Notes: generated by a model not told the origin, from the sequence alone. Numbered from the stretch's first letter, positions 1 to 7,794 are shown. The stretch: DNA of 64,000 nucleotides from Aquamicrobium zhengzhouense (GCF_016124105.1 NZ_JADGMQ010000009.1:1-64000); one strand, 5' to 3'. Translations and numbers: made by a program.

Positions 1-132
1 GCCGACAAAGGTCGTCACCAGGATGATCGCCAACGCAATCGCCGAAAGTGACGTCAAGAAGCGCACCGCCCATTCGACCGGAGTCGAATGGGACAGGCCA
101 CACTGCTTTTGCGTTGACGAGGCGTCAGTCAT
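1..132 (-). CDS. TRAP transporter small permease (DctQ family), N-terminal part
   Basis: This is the 5' part of a gene that runs off the left edge; 44 codons are visible. The ATG at 132 overlaps the stop of the upstream dctP-like gene (ATGACTGA), so the two are translationally coupled. The visible peptide has a short polar N-terminus followed by a hydrophobic stretch (AVRFLTSLSAIALAIILVTT), as expected for the first membrane segment of a DctQ small permease. The assignment rests mainly on position directly after a DctP-type binding protein; the large permease DctM would be expected beyond the window. Confidence 0.75.
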   Translation of the reverse strand, partial: MTDASSTQKQCGLSHSTPVEWAVRFLTSLSAIALAIILVTTFVG

Positions 133-1114
133 TCTTCAACGCTTCAACATAGGCGCGAGCCGGCGCGCCGGTTGCCTCGACTTCCGCGATCACCTTATCC
201 ACGGCCTCGGCAGAAGCGGCGTTGAACTTGGCGATCTCGTCATCGGAAAGCGTAATGAGTTCCTTGCCCTCAGTCTTGGCGAAGCCCTCAAGCGCGGAGG
301 TTGCAACCTCTGCCCACGCCTTGTGGCCATTGCGGGCTGCGTCCTGGCCTGCCTCGAGCACGACCTTCTGCTGGTCCTCGGACAGTTCGTTGAAGCTGTC
401 GCGGTTCATCACGAGGAAGAACTGTGAAATCGACGTGTCCATGCCAACAGTGATGTACTTGGTGACCTCCGCCAGACGGAACGCCTGAAGCGTCGTGGTG
501 TCAATCATCGCGCCGTCGATGACGCCCGTCTGCATCGAGTTGTAGACGTCAGATGCCGGCATCGAGACCGGCACGCCGCCCCAGGCTTCAACGACCAGAC
601 CTGCGTTGCGCGATGGCACGCGGATCTTCATGCCCTTGAGGTCTTCGAGGGTACGGATCGGTTTGTTAGCCGAGAACAACACGTTCGGCTGGTTGATCCA
701 CAACGAGACGAGCTTCGCGCGGCGATATTCCTTCGCGAGCAGATCCTGCGCCGCGATAAGCGACTCCGTGCCGTTTTCGGCGTCAATCACACCCGGCAGC
801 TCGGCTAGCAGCGTCAGCGGGAAAGTGGACGCGGTATAGCCAGGAAGGCTGAAGGCGAGATCGGCAACGCCGTCGACAGCCCGGTTATATTGCTCAGCGG
901 GGCCAGGTCCAAGTTCTCCGCCCATGTAGGTTTTGAGGGTGACCTGGCCATCGGTGCCAGCTGCGACGGCCTCACCGAACGGCTTGAAAACCTTTTCAAG
1001 GACGAAGTGGGTGGACGGATGGAAGTCCGCAAGCTTCAGCTCTTTGGCCGATGCTGCGGATGAAGCGAGAAGGCTCGCGGCCATCATCGCCGCCGTAATC
1101 ATCTTGGGAAACAT
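125..1114 (-). CDS. TRAP transporter solute-binding protein (DctP family)
   Basis: The 329-residue product begins with a signal peptide (about residues 1-23, ending ASAASA before KELKLADFHP) and has the DctP fold pattern, including the RIRTLEDLKGMKIRVPS-type segment near residue 155 and the SMQTGVIDGAMI segment near residue 195. It should bind an organic acid in the periplasm and deliver it to the DctQM permease in a sodium-driven uptake system. The start is supported by GGAGGT seven bases upstream. The substrate cannot be read from sequence; nearby hexuronate/aldonate and aromatic-acid genes make a sugar acid or aromatic acid plausible. Confidence 0.9.
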   Translation of the reverse strand: MFPKMITAAMMAASLLASSAASAKELKLADFHPSTHFVLEKVFKPFGEAVAAGTDGQVTLKTYMGGELGPGPAEQYNRAVDGVADLAFSLPGYTASTFPLTLLAELPGVIDAENGTESLIAAQDLLAKEYRRAKLVSLWINQPNVLFSANKPIRTLEDLKGMKIRVPSRNAGLVVEAWGGVPVSMPASDVYNSMQTGVIDGAMIDTTTLQAFRLAEVTKYITVGMDTSISQFFLVMNRDSFNELSEDQQKVVLEAGQDAARNGHKAWAEVATSALEGFAKTEGKELITLSDDEIAKFNAASAEAVDKVIAEVEATGAPARAYVEALKND

Positions 1115-1662
1115 GCGTACCTCCTAAACAAGTCTGCCCCCAGGCAGATTGCCAACCATGAGGGCAACCGTACCGTTCACCGCATCGCGGCGACTGATCG
1201 GTCATCCTTGGATGTGCCAGACAGCAGGTTCAGCCGAACTGGCAATCGACGCCCATTAGTCGAAAGGGCAAATCGCTGGCAAGAGTAAAGGCAGCGAGCA
1301 AATCGTTTAATTGCGTATTAAATCGCTGACATTCAGGAAATATCGATAAAAAAACCGCAGTGCGCCAAGCAATAACGTTAGGTAACTCCAGCGGGAGTTG
1401 TCGTTACGTCAATTTTATACACATTTTAGTTATCTACATGCGGACGTAGCGTAAGAATAAATGGGTGACGTAACGGGAGGCGCGCGCGATTAAGGGCGCG
1501 CTCATGGCTGTGACAAATTCGAGTTCTGATGGAAAAGGCGGGGAGGATGCCTGTCGAGCGCAGGCGAAAGCCTGAAACGAACACAAAGTTCATTTGCCAT
1601 AAACGGCGAGCGGCGGCCGAACGAAGTTCGACCGCCGCATCTTGGGAGGTAACTATTAGATA
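1115..1662. other. 548-base intergenic region upstream of the TRAP operon
   Basis: I see no convincing gene here. The region should hold the leftward TRAP promoter. It is AT-rich around 1300-1450. A short inverted repeat, AACTCC-agcg-GGAGTT, lies at 1384-1399. A stronger hairpin lies at 1610-1638, just after the yciI-like gene, and is listed separately. No GGAAC-type promoter was found. Confidence 0.6.
1610..1638 (-). terminator. Hairpin after the lig operon, probable terminator
   Basis: Thirteen-base arms (1610-1622 and 1626-1638) with one mismatch that can form a G-U pair enclose a 3-base loop, 24 bases past the stop of the yciI-like gene. The downstream T-run on the minus strand is weak (CGTTTAT), so termination is inferred mainly from position and stem strength. 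Confidence 0.5.
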
Positions 1663-1983
1663 TTAGAGCCGGGGGGACATCGGATCTGTGATCCGGTGCG
1701 CCTGGAAGGTCTCCGGCAGGGGTGTCAATTCAATGGTCTCGACGATTCCTGCTACAGTGAACGCGTCGCCCTCAGCAAAGGCACGTGCGTCCTCCAGCGT
1801 TTTTGCTTCAAGGATGCCAAAGTTCCCGGCGGTCTCGCCATTTTCTTTGAGAATCGCAGAGCCGATCAGCACGGATACGAGACCGTTTCCGCCTGAGCTA
1901 ACCCAGGCGCGATGAGCGGGGCGGTGTTCGTCGCGGGCAGCATCCTGGCCTGGCTTGTGCAGGCATTTCATCAGAACAAACAT
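1663..1983 (-). CDS. YciI-family protein
   Basis: The 106-residue product starts MFVLMKCLHKPG and contains the RPAHRAWV segment typical of YciI-like dimeric alpha/beta-barrel proteins (ferredoxin-like fold). A longer frame extends upstream inside ligB, but the ATG at 1983, two bases after the ligB stop, gives the family's normal length. Such proteins often accompany ring-cleavage enzymes, where a small isomerase or muconolactone-like role is possible but not shown here. It is the last gene of the hydrolase-ligA-ligB-yciI operon. Confidence 0.75.
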   Translation of the reverse strand: MFVLMKCLHKPGQDAARDEHRPAHRAWVSSGGNGLVSVLIGSAILKENGETAGNFGILEAKTLEDARAFAEGDAFTVAGIVETIELTPLPETFQAHRITDPMSPRL

Positions 1984-1985
1984 GA

Positions 1986-2828
1986 TCAGGCCGCGTTCTC
2001 GAGGACAACCATGCCAGCACCGGTCATCGATGCGGGAGCGTAGTAGTGCTTGTGGACGAGGTCGACCTTCTCGTTCATCGCGGCGCGCATGACGAGCCAC
2101 ATGATGAGTTCTGCGCCTTCCGAGCCGAACTGCTCGACATAATCCTCGCGGGTCATGTTGCGGTAGTGCTCAGGGTTAGACGCGATGCCGTCTAGCCAGG
2201 CGCGGTCTGCTTCCTGGTTGATGAAGCCGGCGCGCGCGCCCTGCAGCTGGTGCGACAGCCCACCGGTGCCGAGAATGACGACCCGCTCGTCGCCCGGCCA
2301 TGACTCGATCGCCTCGCGCAGCACCTTGCCCATTTCCCAGCAACGCTGCGGGGTCGGGATCGGATACTGGATCGTGTTGACCCAGATCGGAACCACCTTG
2401 ACCGGCCACGTCTCCGGGCGACCGAAGAACAGCTCCATCGGCACCTGCATGCCGTGGTCAACTTCGATCTCGCGGCAGACCAGCGGGTCGAAGTGACGCT
2501 CGACAAGCTTGTCAACGAAATGCCAGGAGAAGTCCGTAGCGCCCTCAAAAGGTGGGATGGCGCGTGGACCCCAGCCCTCATCGACCGGGTTGTAGGTATC
2601 GGCGACGCCGACCGCGAAGGTCGGAACACGGTCAAGGAAGAAGGTGTTGCCGTGGTCGTTGAAGACCACCACTGCGATGTCGGGCTTGGCTTCCTTCACC
2701 CATTCCTTGCCGGCTTCATAGCCGTCGAAGAAAGGCTTCCAATCTGCGGTGTCGCGCAGACCCTTGTCGAGTGCAGCACCAATGGAAGGAACATGGCTGG
2801 TACCCAGCCCACCAATAATCTTAGCCAT
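1986..2828 (-). CDS. Class III extradiol dioxygenase, LigB-type catalytic (beta) subunit
   Basis: The roughly 280-residue product matches the LigB fold of protocatechuate 4,5-dioxygenase and gallate dioxygenase. The iron-ligand histidines appear in TSHVPSIG near the N-terminus and NDHGNTF near residue 60, the catalytic histidine in GTGGLSHQLQG, and the glutamate ligand in GSEGAELIMWLVMRAA. It would cleave a catecholic ring next to the hydroxyls using non-haem Fe(II). The ATG at 2828 overlaps the end of ligA; a GTG at 2834 is an alternative start. The exact substrate (protocatechuate, gallate or a methylgallate) is not determined. Confidence 0.85.
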   Translation of the reverse strand: MAKIIGGLGTSHVPSIGAALDKGLRDTADWKPFFDGYEAGKEWVKEAKPDIAVVVFNDHGNTFFLDRVPTFAVGVADTYNPVDEGWGPRAIPPFEGATDFSWHFVDKLVERHFDPLVCREIEVDHGMQVPMELFFGRPETWPVKVVPIWVNTIQYPIPTPQRCWEMGKVLREAIESWPGDERVVILGTGGLSHQLQGARAGFINQEADRAWLDGIASNPEHYRNMTREDYVEQFGSEGAELIMWLVMRAAMNEKVDLVHKHYYAPASMTGAGMVVLENAA

Positions 2829-3168
2829 TTGCACGCTTTCCCAGGCGTTCGTAGAGGAAGTCTTCGTGGCTCATGCCAGCCTGTGCCGCGCCGATCTTGG
2901 TGATCGGGGTCGGGTCGATGGCAGAGATCTTCAGGATGAAGAAGAGGTTGCCGCCAAGGCGTACCATCTCATGCCAGTCACGGGACATGACGGCTTTCTT
3001 CTCTTCAGCGGTGAGGCGGAAGCGATCGAGATAGGCTTCCTCGTTCTCCTTGAAGGCTTCGCGGTTGGCGGCTTGGCCAAGGGCCATCGCCATCTTGTTG
3101 ATCCTGTAGCCCCTGATCGACCCGGAACGGTCGAACAGCGGCGTGTCGGGAATGCTCTGATTAGCCAT
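2821..3168 (-). CDS. LigA-type alpha subunit of extradiol dioxygenase
   Basis: The 115-residue protein has the helical LigA-type pattern (MAMALGQAANREAFKENEEAYL, then LTAEEKKAVMSRDWHEMVRLGGN), which caps the LigB active site in LigAB enzymes. It overlaps the hydrolase gene upstream by 8 bases and ligB downstream by 8, which indicates translational coupling and a stoichiometric complex. The start at 3168 is chosen because it begins MANQSIPDTP and gives the usual LigA length; the longer frame lies inside the hydrolase gene. Confidence 0.85.
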   Translation of the reverse strand: MANQSIPDTPLFDRSGSIRGYRINKMAMALGQAANREAFKENEEAYLDRFRLTAEEKKAVMSRDWHEMVRLGGNLFFILKISAIDPTPITKIGAAQAGMSHEDFLYERLGKRANG

Positions 3169-3868
3169 TCTTATATCCAAACCTCCGTTCGAGCCACGAA
3201 ACGATCTGGGAGGTGACCGCCTCTGGCTGTTCAACCGGCGCGAAGTGTCCGGCGTCCTCGATGATCGCCAATTCCGCATCCGGAACTACGTCAGCGATTT
3301 CCTGATGCTGCGCGATCGGGCTCCAGCCGTCCTGGCGGCCAGTGAGAAGCAGGATCGGGCAGCTTATCTGCGAAAGATATTCCGTGGCGTTGGGGCGGCC
3401 GATAAGCGCCTTGATCTGGCGCTCGTGAACGTCGGGACCCGCACGCAGGACCATTTCCTTTAGTTTCGCCACCAGGTCCGGATCGTTTCCGCTCCGCTCC
3501 GGATGCATCATTGGCGGCAGCCACACATCGGCGAGCGCCGCCATGTCCTTATGGCCGCGCTCGATCATCTCATAGCGCTTCGGCAATTCGGCATCCCTTT
3601 TGGGGCCGTGGCCGGTATTGGCGAGCACGAGGCCGCGTACCCTGCTTGGCGCGATGCGGGCCATTTCGAGCGCAACGCGCCCGCCCATCGAGTGGCCGAC
3701 GACGATGATTTCACCCGCAGTCTCTTCAAGGAGCCGCTCGGCCATCGCGGTGATGGAATCGTCACGGGTCACGTCAGCATGGTGCGAGGGCAGCGGTGCC
3801 GCATCGGCCACTGGCTGCCAAACGATCGAGTCCGAGATCAAGCCCGGTATCAGAACGAGCGTTGTCAA
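3161..3868 (-). CDS. Alpha/beta hydrolase
   Basis: The 235-residue protein shows the nucleophile elbow GHSMGG (about residues 58-63), a likely acid in LLTGRQDGWSP and the catalytic histidine in IEDAGHFAPVEQPE near the C-terminus. It is a small esterase or C-C hydrolase of the alpha/beta fold. As first gene of the lig operon it may act on an ester that releases the catecholic substrate, or on a ring-cleavage product; the sequence does not decide between these. Confidence 0.8.
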   Translation of the reverse strand: MTTLVLIPGLISDSIVWQPVADAAPLPSHHADVTRDDSITAMAERLLEETAGEIIVVGHSMGGRVALEMARIAPSRVRGLVLANTGHGPKRDAELPKRYEMIERGHKDMAALADVWLPPMMHPERSGNDPDLVAKLKEMVLRAGPDVHERQIKALIGRPNATEYLSQISCPILLLTGRQDGWSPIAQHQEIADVVPDAELAIIEDAGHFAPVEQPEAVTSQIVSWLERRFGYKNG

Positions 3869-3902
3869 TGTTCACTCCCTTAACTGGAGGTGAGATACAT
3901 GC

Positions 3903-3910
3903 TGTATACA
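3903..3910 (-). promoter_or_regulatory. TGTATACA palindrome upstream of the lig operon
   Basis: A perfect 8-base palindrome lies 35 bases upstream of the hydrolase start and is nested in an imperfect repeat, ATACA-tgc-TGTAT, at 3896-3908. Palindromes of this form are common operators of GntR regulators with an FCD domain. The binding protein is unknown; the GntR encoded at 9058-9786 is one candidate. Confidence 0.4.
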
Positions 3911-4061
3911 ACGTCGTCAATGCGTCGGCGTGTTCCGGTTGAATTTTGCAGAATTGAACGCAGGGGAAGCAATTCTGTATCCAGAGATACACCGCCTCGT
4001 GGACAATGGAGTCAGCAGAGGCTTCCGCCCACCGTTAATGGTTCACCCGTGAAAAACGCGC

Positions 4062-4093
4062 AAAAAAAATGGCCGGTCATGGGAGAGCCGGCC
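4062..4093 (-). terminator. Intrinsic terminator with T8 tail
   Basis: Arms GGCCGG and CCGGCC enclose an 11-base loop and are followed on the minus strand by ATTTTTTTTG. This is the strongest T-run I noticed in an intergenic region of the window. Confidence 0.75.
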
Positions 4094-4177
4094 GAGTTGG
4101 CTATGGACAAAGGACCGGTGGGGAGGGGCAAGCCGCCGATCCGGCACATTTTCTGAGAGGTCAAGATCTCGTGCCTG
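4062..4177 (-). ncRNA. Candidate stress-induced small RNA (about 115 nt)
   Basis: The minus strand carries a GGAAC-N18-TT motif at 4185-4209. About 115 bases downstream a compact GGCCGG/CCGGCC hairpin (4071-4093) is followed by eight T residues, a classic intrinsic terminator. The SDR gene upstream has its own hairpin, so this unit looks independent. The predicted transcript contains the C/U-rich segment TTGCCCCTCCCCACC, which could pair with Shine-Dalgarno sequences. No convincing ORF with a ribosome site lies inside. The 5' end is inferred from the motif and could differ by several bases. Confidence 0.5.
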
Positions 4178-4184
4178 ACCTACG

Positions 4185-4209
4185 AACCAGCGCACGCCGT
4201 GATTGTTCC
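4185..4209 (-). promoter_or_regulatory. EcfG/RpoE2-type promoter motif (GGAAC-N18-TT), small RNA candidate
   Basis: GGAAC at 4209-4205 is followed after 16 bases by GGTT at 4188-4185. No protein start lies at a suitable distance; the next element is the terminator at 4062-4093. Confidence 0.55.
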
Positions 4210-4294
4210 ATATGCAATTCCCAGGAGTGGTCACGGGAGCCGGTGCCATGAGGCGGGCCGGCTCGATGAGCTTGGGGAAGGTCAGCGAAGCGGG

Positions 4295-4333
4295 TGATCT
4301 TCGACGCGAGCCTGTTTGGAAGCGCGAAGATCA
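4295..4333 (-). terminator. Hairpin after the SDR gene
   Basis: Perfect 9-base arms TGATCTTCG (4295-4303) and CGAAGATCA (4325-4333) can be extended by inner CGCG pairing. The hairpin lies 37 bases past the SDR stop. There is no clear T-run, so it may be a transcript-stabilising hairpin or a weak terminator. Confidence 0.45.
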
Positions 4334-4369
4334 AGGGCGACGATAGCGCCAGCCTTTACCTGCAGAATA

Positions 4370-5140
4370 TTAGAGTACCGAGATCATGCCGCCGTCGACA
4401 TAGATGATCTGACCGTTCACGTAGTCGGCAGTCGAGGAAGCAAGGAACACGGCGGTGCCGGCAAGTTCCTCCGGTTTGCCCCAGCGGCGTGCAGGTGTTC
4501 GACCTTTGACCCAGGCATCGAATTTGGGGTCGTTTATCAGCGCCTCGTTCATATCGGTGAGCATGTAGCCGGGGCCGATGGCGTTGGCCTGAATGCCGTG
4601 TGCTGCCCATTCGGCAGCCATCGCCTTGGTCAGCATCTTGATGCCACCTTTGGCGACCGTATAGGGGGCGACGGTTGCGCGGGCGAGTTCGCTCGTCAGC
4701 GAGCCGATATTGATGATTTTGCCGTAGCCACGCGCCGCCATGCGCTTTGCCGCTTCACGGCCTACCAGGAAGGCGCTGGTAAGGTTCGTGTCGAGCACGC
4801 GTTGCCAGTTTTCTGTTTCAAGCTCCAGCATCGGCTTGCGGTACTGGATGCCAGCATTGTTGACGAGGATGTCGACGGCGATGCCCTTTTTGTCAAAATC
4901 CGCGAAAGCTCTGATGACCGAGGCTTCGTCGGTGACATCAAACGCGGCTAGGTCGACGTCGTATCCCTCTCCTCTCAAGGAGGATGCAGTTTCGTCGAGG
5001 CGCTCAATATTGACGCCGTTGATGAGGAGGCGTGCACCGGCATCGCCGAGACCTTTTGCAATGGCAAGGCCAAGGCCGCGGGATGAGCCGGTCACCAGGG
5101 CGGTCCGGCCCGTGAGATCAAATGGGTTGGTTCTGTTCAT
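4370..5140 (-). CDS. SDR-family oxidoreductase, gluconate 5-dehydrogenase-like
   Basis: The 256-residue classical SDR has the cofactor motif TGSSRGLG (about residues 17-24), NNAG near residue 93, and the catalytic Ser and YTVAK tetrad around residues 145-163. The C-terminus IIYVDGGMISVL is typical. It resembles gluconate 5-dehydrogenases, which interconvert a keto and hydroxy sugar acid with NAD(P)H. It lies 3 bases after the sugar-acid dehydratase gene, so an oxidation or reduction step in aldonate or hexuronate breakdown is likely. The precise substrate is not established. Confidence 0.85.
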   Translation of the reverse strand: MNRTNPFDLTGRTALVTGSSRGLGLAIAKGLGDAGARLLINGVNIERLDETASSLRGEGYDVDLAAFDVTDEASVIRAFADFDKKGIAVDILVNNAGIQYRKPMLELETENWQRVLDTNLTSAFLVGREAAKRMAARGYGKIINIGSLTSELARATVAPYTVAKGGIKMLTKAMAAEWAAHGIQANAIGPGYMLTDMNEALINDPKFDAWVKGRTPARRWGKPEELAGTAVFLASSTADYVNGQIIYVDGGMISVL

Positions 5141-5143
5141 ATC

Positions 5144-6343
5144 TCAAAGCTCCGAATTGCGGCTGGTCAGGTCTGGGCGATCGAAGATCGCTGGCTGGAG
5201 TTCGGTACCGAGGCCCGGCCCCTCCATTGGCAGGACGTGGCCATCAACGACCTTCGGAAGCTCGGTAACGAGCTCCTTGTACCAGCCAGTATAAAAGGCG
5301 CGCACGGATTCCTGGATCATGGTGTTCGGTTGAGAAAATGAAGAATGTACGGCAGCTACATAAGCCACGGGCCCGGTGCAGTCGTGCGGAGCGTAGGGTC
5401 GGTGATAAGTGTCGGCGAGTGCCGCGATCTTGCGCCCTTCGGTCAGGCCGCCCGTCCACACCAGATCGGTCATGACGATCCCGACCGCGCCGGCCTCCAG
5501 CATGTCCTTGTAGGGGAAGCGCGAGCCGAGTGTCTCCGATGCACAAATCGGAACGCTTGTCGACGCTGCCAGCTCCGCCAGCGCAGAAACGGAGTTCATG
5601 CGGATCGGATCTTCGTACCAGGTAGGGTCGAAGGCTTCCAGCTGGCGGGCGATGCGCTTGATCGTAGGCAGGTTCCACAGCGAGTGGAACTCGACCATGA
5701 TCTGCATCTTGTCGCCAACGCGCTTGCGGATCTTCTCAAAGGGCTCAAGCGCAGTGCGCATCTGCTCGCCGGTGATGAAGCGACCATCATTCTCGATCGC
5801 GGCCGGATCAAACGGCCAGATCTTCATCGCCGTGATGCCGTTTTCGAGGAGGTTTTCCGCCAAAGCGCCTGCATCAGTCATGAACGCCTCAAGGTCCTCA
5901 TAAGGCCCCTCGCCTGCCCGAAGGTTCCAGGTGTCCACGGGCTTGATCTTGTTCGAGCGGACATAACCGTACCCGGCGCACGTGTTATAGACGGGGATGG
6001 ACGCGTGGCAGGTGCCGCCCAGCATCTGATGTACCGGAAGGTCACAAACCTTGCCGAAAATGTCCCACAGGGCGACGTCGATTGCCGAGGCTGCGCGATA
6101 TTCCGCGCCGGTCGAGGCCTGTGCCAGCGGCAGGTTCACCATCTCACGTGACAGCGCTTCGATATGAAGCGGACTTCGGCCCAGCAGGCGATGCGAAAGC
6201 ACGTCGTGGATATGCGCTTCCACCGAACCTGCGCCATAAAAGGTTTCACCGAGACCGGTGATCCCTGCATCTGTCTCGACATGGACCCAAAGGACATTGG
6301 CGAACTCTGCCAGTCGAAAGGTTCGGATGGCCGTAATTTTCAT
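5144..6343 (-). CDS. Enolase-superfamily sugar-acid dehydratase (mandelate racemase/muconate lactonizing family)
   Basis: The 399-residue protein has the capping domain followed by the barrel with metal-ligand strands MVEFHSLW, WYEDPI and ICASETLG (about residues 220, 245 and 270) and a downstream histidine in APHDCTGP. The His two residues after the first ligand resembles the mannonate/altronate dehydratase group rather than the KxK racemases. It probably dehydrates a sugar acid to a 2-keto-3-deoxy acid. It is the first gene of a two-gene operon with the SDR. A TGGTAACACCA site 140 bases upstream suggests control by a GntR regulator. Confidence 0.85.
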   Translation of the reverse strand: MKITAIRTFRLAEFANVLWVHVETDAGITGLGETFYGAGSVEAHIHDVLSHRLLGRSPLHIEALSREMVNLPLAQASTGAEYRAASAIDVALWDIFGKVCDLPVHQMLGGTCHASIPVYNTCAGYGYVRSNKIKPVDTWNLRAGEGPYEDLEAFMTDAGALAENLLENGITAMKIWPFDPAAIENDGRFITGEQMRTALEPFEKIRKRVGDKMQIMVEFHSLWNLPTIKRIARQLEAFDPTWYEDPIRMNSVSALAELAASTSVPICASETLGSRFPYKDMLEAGAVGIVMTDLVWTGGLTEGRKIAALADTYHRPYAPHDCTGPVAYVAAVHSSFSQPNTMIQESVRAFYTGWYKELVTELPKVVDGHVLPMEGPGLGTELQPAIFDRPDLTSRNSEL

Positions 6344-6765
6344 GGATCAGCTCCGGAAGGCGGCTTCGGCGGAGATCGCCGGCGAGCGTTCTGTATGCGA
6401 GGTTCATGGATCAAGATACCAAAGGGATCGACCACGGTTGGCACGGGGTCGATCAGGGATTCGTGCATCGATTGCGGATTATGGTAACACCACAATGCGC
6501 TGGGATTCATGAACGAACTTAGGGAAAGGCGTTTGATTAAAAGTTCAATCCGCCGATGAGTTGGAAACGCATCTTGTAACATCATGGCAAGAGTCAAGAA
6601 TCGGCTAAGCTGATGAAGAAACTTTTCTACGAAAGAGAGGTGCCTTCTTGATGAGGAGGGCAGCGTTTTGGAAGTAACATCTTCGTCCTGGTGATATATT
6701 TTCATTTTGGCACGGAGGGTCCGGGTGTACGCTTATCAAATGAAGATATATCGTAGAGGACGGTC
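6344..6765. other. 422-base divergent promoter region
   Basis: This region separates the leftward dehydratase operon from the rightward thioesterase gene and should hold both promoters. The one clear element is the TGGTAACACCA operator-like site. The half next to the thioesterase is AT-rich (GGTGATATATTTTCATTTTG around 6692). No ORF with a good ribosome site was found. Confidence 0.55.
6482..6492. promoter_or_regulatory. FCD-GntR operator-like site TGGTAACACCA
   Basis: The 11-base site fits exactly the TGGT-N3-ACCA form known for FadR/GlcC/PdhR-like GntR regulators with an FCD ligand domain. It lies upstream of the sugar-acid dehydratase operon, and such a regulator is encoded at 9058-9786. 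Confidence 0.55.
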
Positions 6766-7203
6766 ATGGCTGAGCAGAGAGTTCCCACCAGGCGCGATGA
6801 ATATTGTGCGTTTCGGGTGCTGACCACTCGCTGGCTCGACAACGATATTTATGGGCATCTAAACAATATCGTGCACTACGCGCTCATCGACAGCGCCGTG
6901 AACGGGTGGCTGATCGAGCACAAGCTGCTTGATCTTCACCGCAGCACGCAGATCGGCGTGGTGGTTGAAAGTGGTTGTCGGTATTTTTCCTCCATCGCCT
7001 ATCCGGATCTCGTCACCGCAGGTATCCGCGTTTCCAACATCGGAAACACGTCCGTCCGCTATGAGATCGGGCTGTTTCGGAATGATGAGGATGTTGCCTC
7101 GGCAGAGGGATATTTCGTCCACGTCTACGTTGATCGGGACAGTCGGGAGCCACTTCCATTAACGCAGACTTTCCGGGCCGCTGTTGAAACTTTGCAGCGG
7201 TGA
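6766..7203 (+). CDS. Hotdog-fold acyl-CoA thioesterase (4-hydroxybenzoyl-CoA thioesterase/YbgC type)
   Basis: The 145-residue protein carries the motif TRWLDNDIYGHLNNIVHYALID (shown here only as family signature, residues 21-42), including the Asp and the GHxNN segment that define this hotdog thioesterase group. It should hydrolyse a short- or medium-chain or aromatic acyl-CoA in the cytoplasm. AGAGGA lies seven bases before the ATG. It stands alone, divergent from the dehydratase operon, and its natural substrate is not evident. Confidence 0.85.
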   Translation: MAEQRVPTRRDEYCAFRVLTTRWLDNDIYGHLNNIVHYALIDSAVNGWLIEHKLLDLHRSTQIGVVVESGCRYFSSIAYPDLVTAGIRVSNIGNTSVRYEIGLFRNDEDVASAEGYFVHVYVDRDSREPLPLTQTFRAAVETLQR

Positions 7204-7223
7204 AAACAATTTCATTTCTGGGT

Positions 7224-7248
7224 GGAACCTAGACCCTCTCAGTGCATT
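7224..7248 (+). promoter_or_regulatory. EcfG/RpoE2-type promoter motif for the sigma-like gene
   Basis: GGAACCT is followed by CATT with 16 bases between GGAAC and CATT, the same -35, spacing and -10 as ahead of the intact ECF gene at 12497. It covers a GTG at 7242, so the coding start must be downstream at 7278 or 7290. Confidence 0.6.
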
Positions 7249-7277
7249 GGTCGGCCAACAATCGTCACAGGCTTCCA

Positions 7278-7781
7278 ATGGAGCAACCCATGCCGGGTGG
7301 GTCCGATCTCACACCGTCCGCTGATGAAATTGTTGCCCTCATACCGGCCCTGCGAGCGTTCGCCCGCACCTTCCGGAAAATTCCTGATGACATTGATGGT
7401 CTCGTCGAGACGACGCTGAGATTTGCAATCGCGAACCTCGACGAGTTCAGCCCTGGCCTTGGCATGCGGACCTGGTTGCTCTCGGTCATGCGGGAGGCGG
7501 CCAAAGTTCCGTACTCACCGACGAGGGCAAGGGCTGATGGCGACGGTGCTGATCCGAGACCGTCGTCCGAAGCTGAGCGGCAGATATCCGCAGTGATCGA
7601 TGAACTGGCTACGCCCCTGCGCGAGGTGGCGATGCTGGTGGGGGTATTAAGCCTGCCGTACGAGGAAGCCGCCGTAATCTGCGAGTGCTCGGTTCGAACA
7701 GTGCAGGAGCGGGTCGCCGAGGTTGAGCGGGCCCTTTCCGAGAAAGCAACCGGTGTCAGCTTGTACGAAGTCGAAGAGTAA
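7278..7781 (+). CDS. Degenerate ECF sigma factor-like protein
   Basis: The product from ATG 7278 is about 167 residues and is a divergent relative of the ECF sigma factor at 12497. Both share IPALRAFARTF and a region 4 core (EAAVICECSVRTVQERV against EAAQICECAIGTIKSRL). In this copy region 2 is altered: the DDLVQETLMRAL segment becomes DGLVETTLRFAI, and the conserved W-L-F-T-I-M-R-N segment becomes W-L-L-S-V-M-R-E. The recognition helix has lost its basic residues (SRLNRARQRL becomes ERVAEVERAL). It may therefore be a non-initiating sigma mimic or a decaying paralogue. Its promoter is of the same stress type. Confidence 0.75.
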   Translation: MEQPMPGGSDLTPSADEIVALIPALRAFARTFRKIPDDIDGLVETTLRFAIANLDEFSPGLGMRTWLLSVMREAAKVPYSPTRARADGDGADPRPSSEAERQISAVIDELATPLREVAMLVGVLSLPYEEAAVICECSVRTVQERVAEVERALSEKATGVSLYEVEE

Positions 7782-7794
7782 GTCTGTTGTTTGA

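Larger units (their letters stand above)
3869..4369. other. 501-base intergenic region with operator-like site and probable small RNA
   Basis: No protein gene is supported. Going down the minus strand it holds a hairpin that should end the SDR operon (4295-4333), a GGAAC-N18-TT motif (4185-4209), a T8 terminator (4062-4093), and then a palindrome (3903-3910) ahead of the hydrolase gene. These are listed separately. Confidence 0.6.

Noticed and set aside
4043-4249. 68-codon minus-strand frame across the small RNA candidate
   Set aside because: It lacks a ribosome site and starts upstream of the promoter motif, so it would not be encoded by the predicted transcript.
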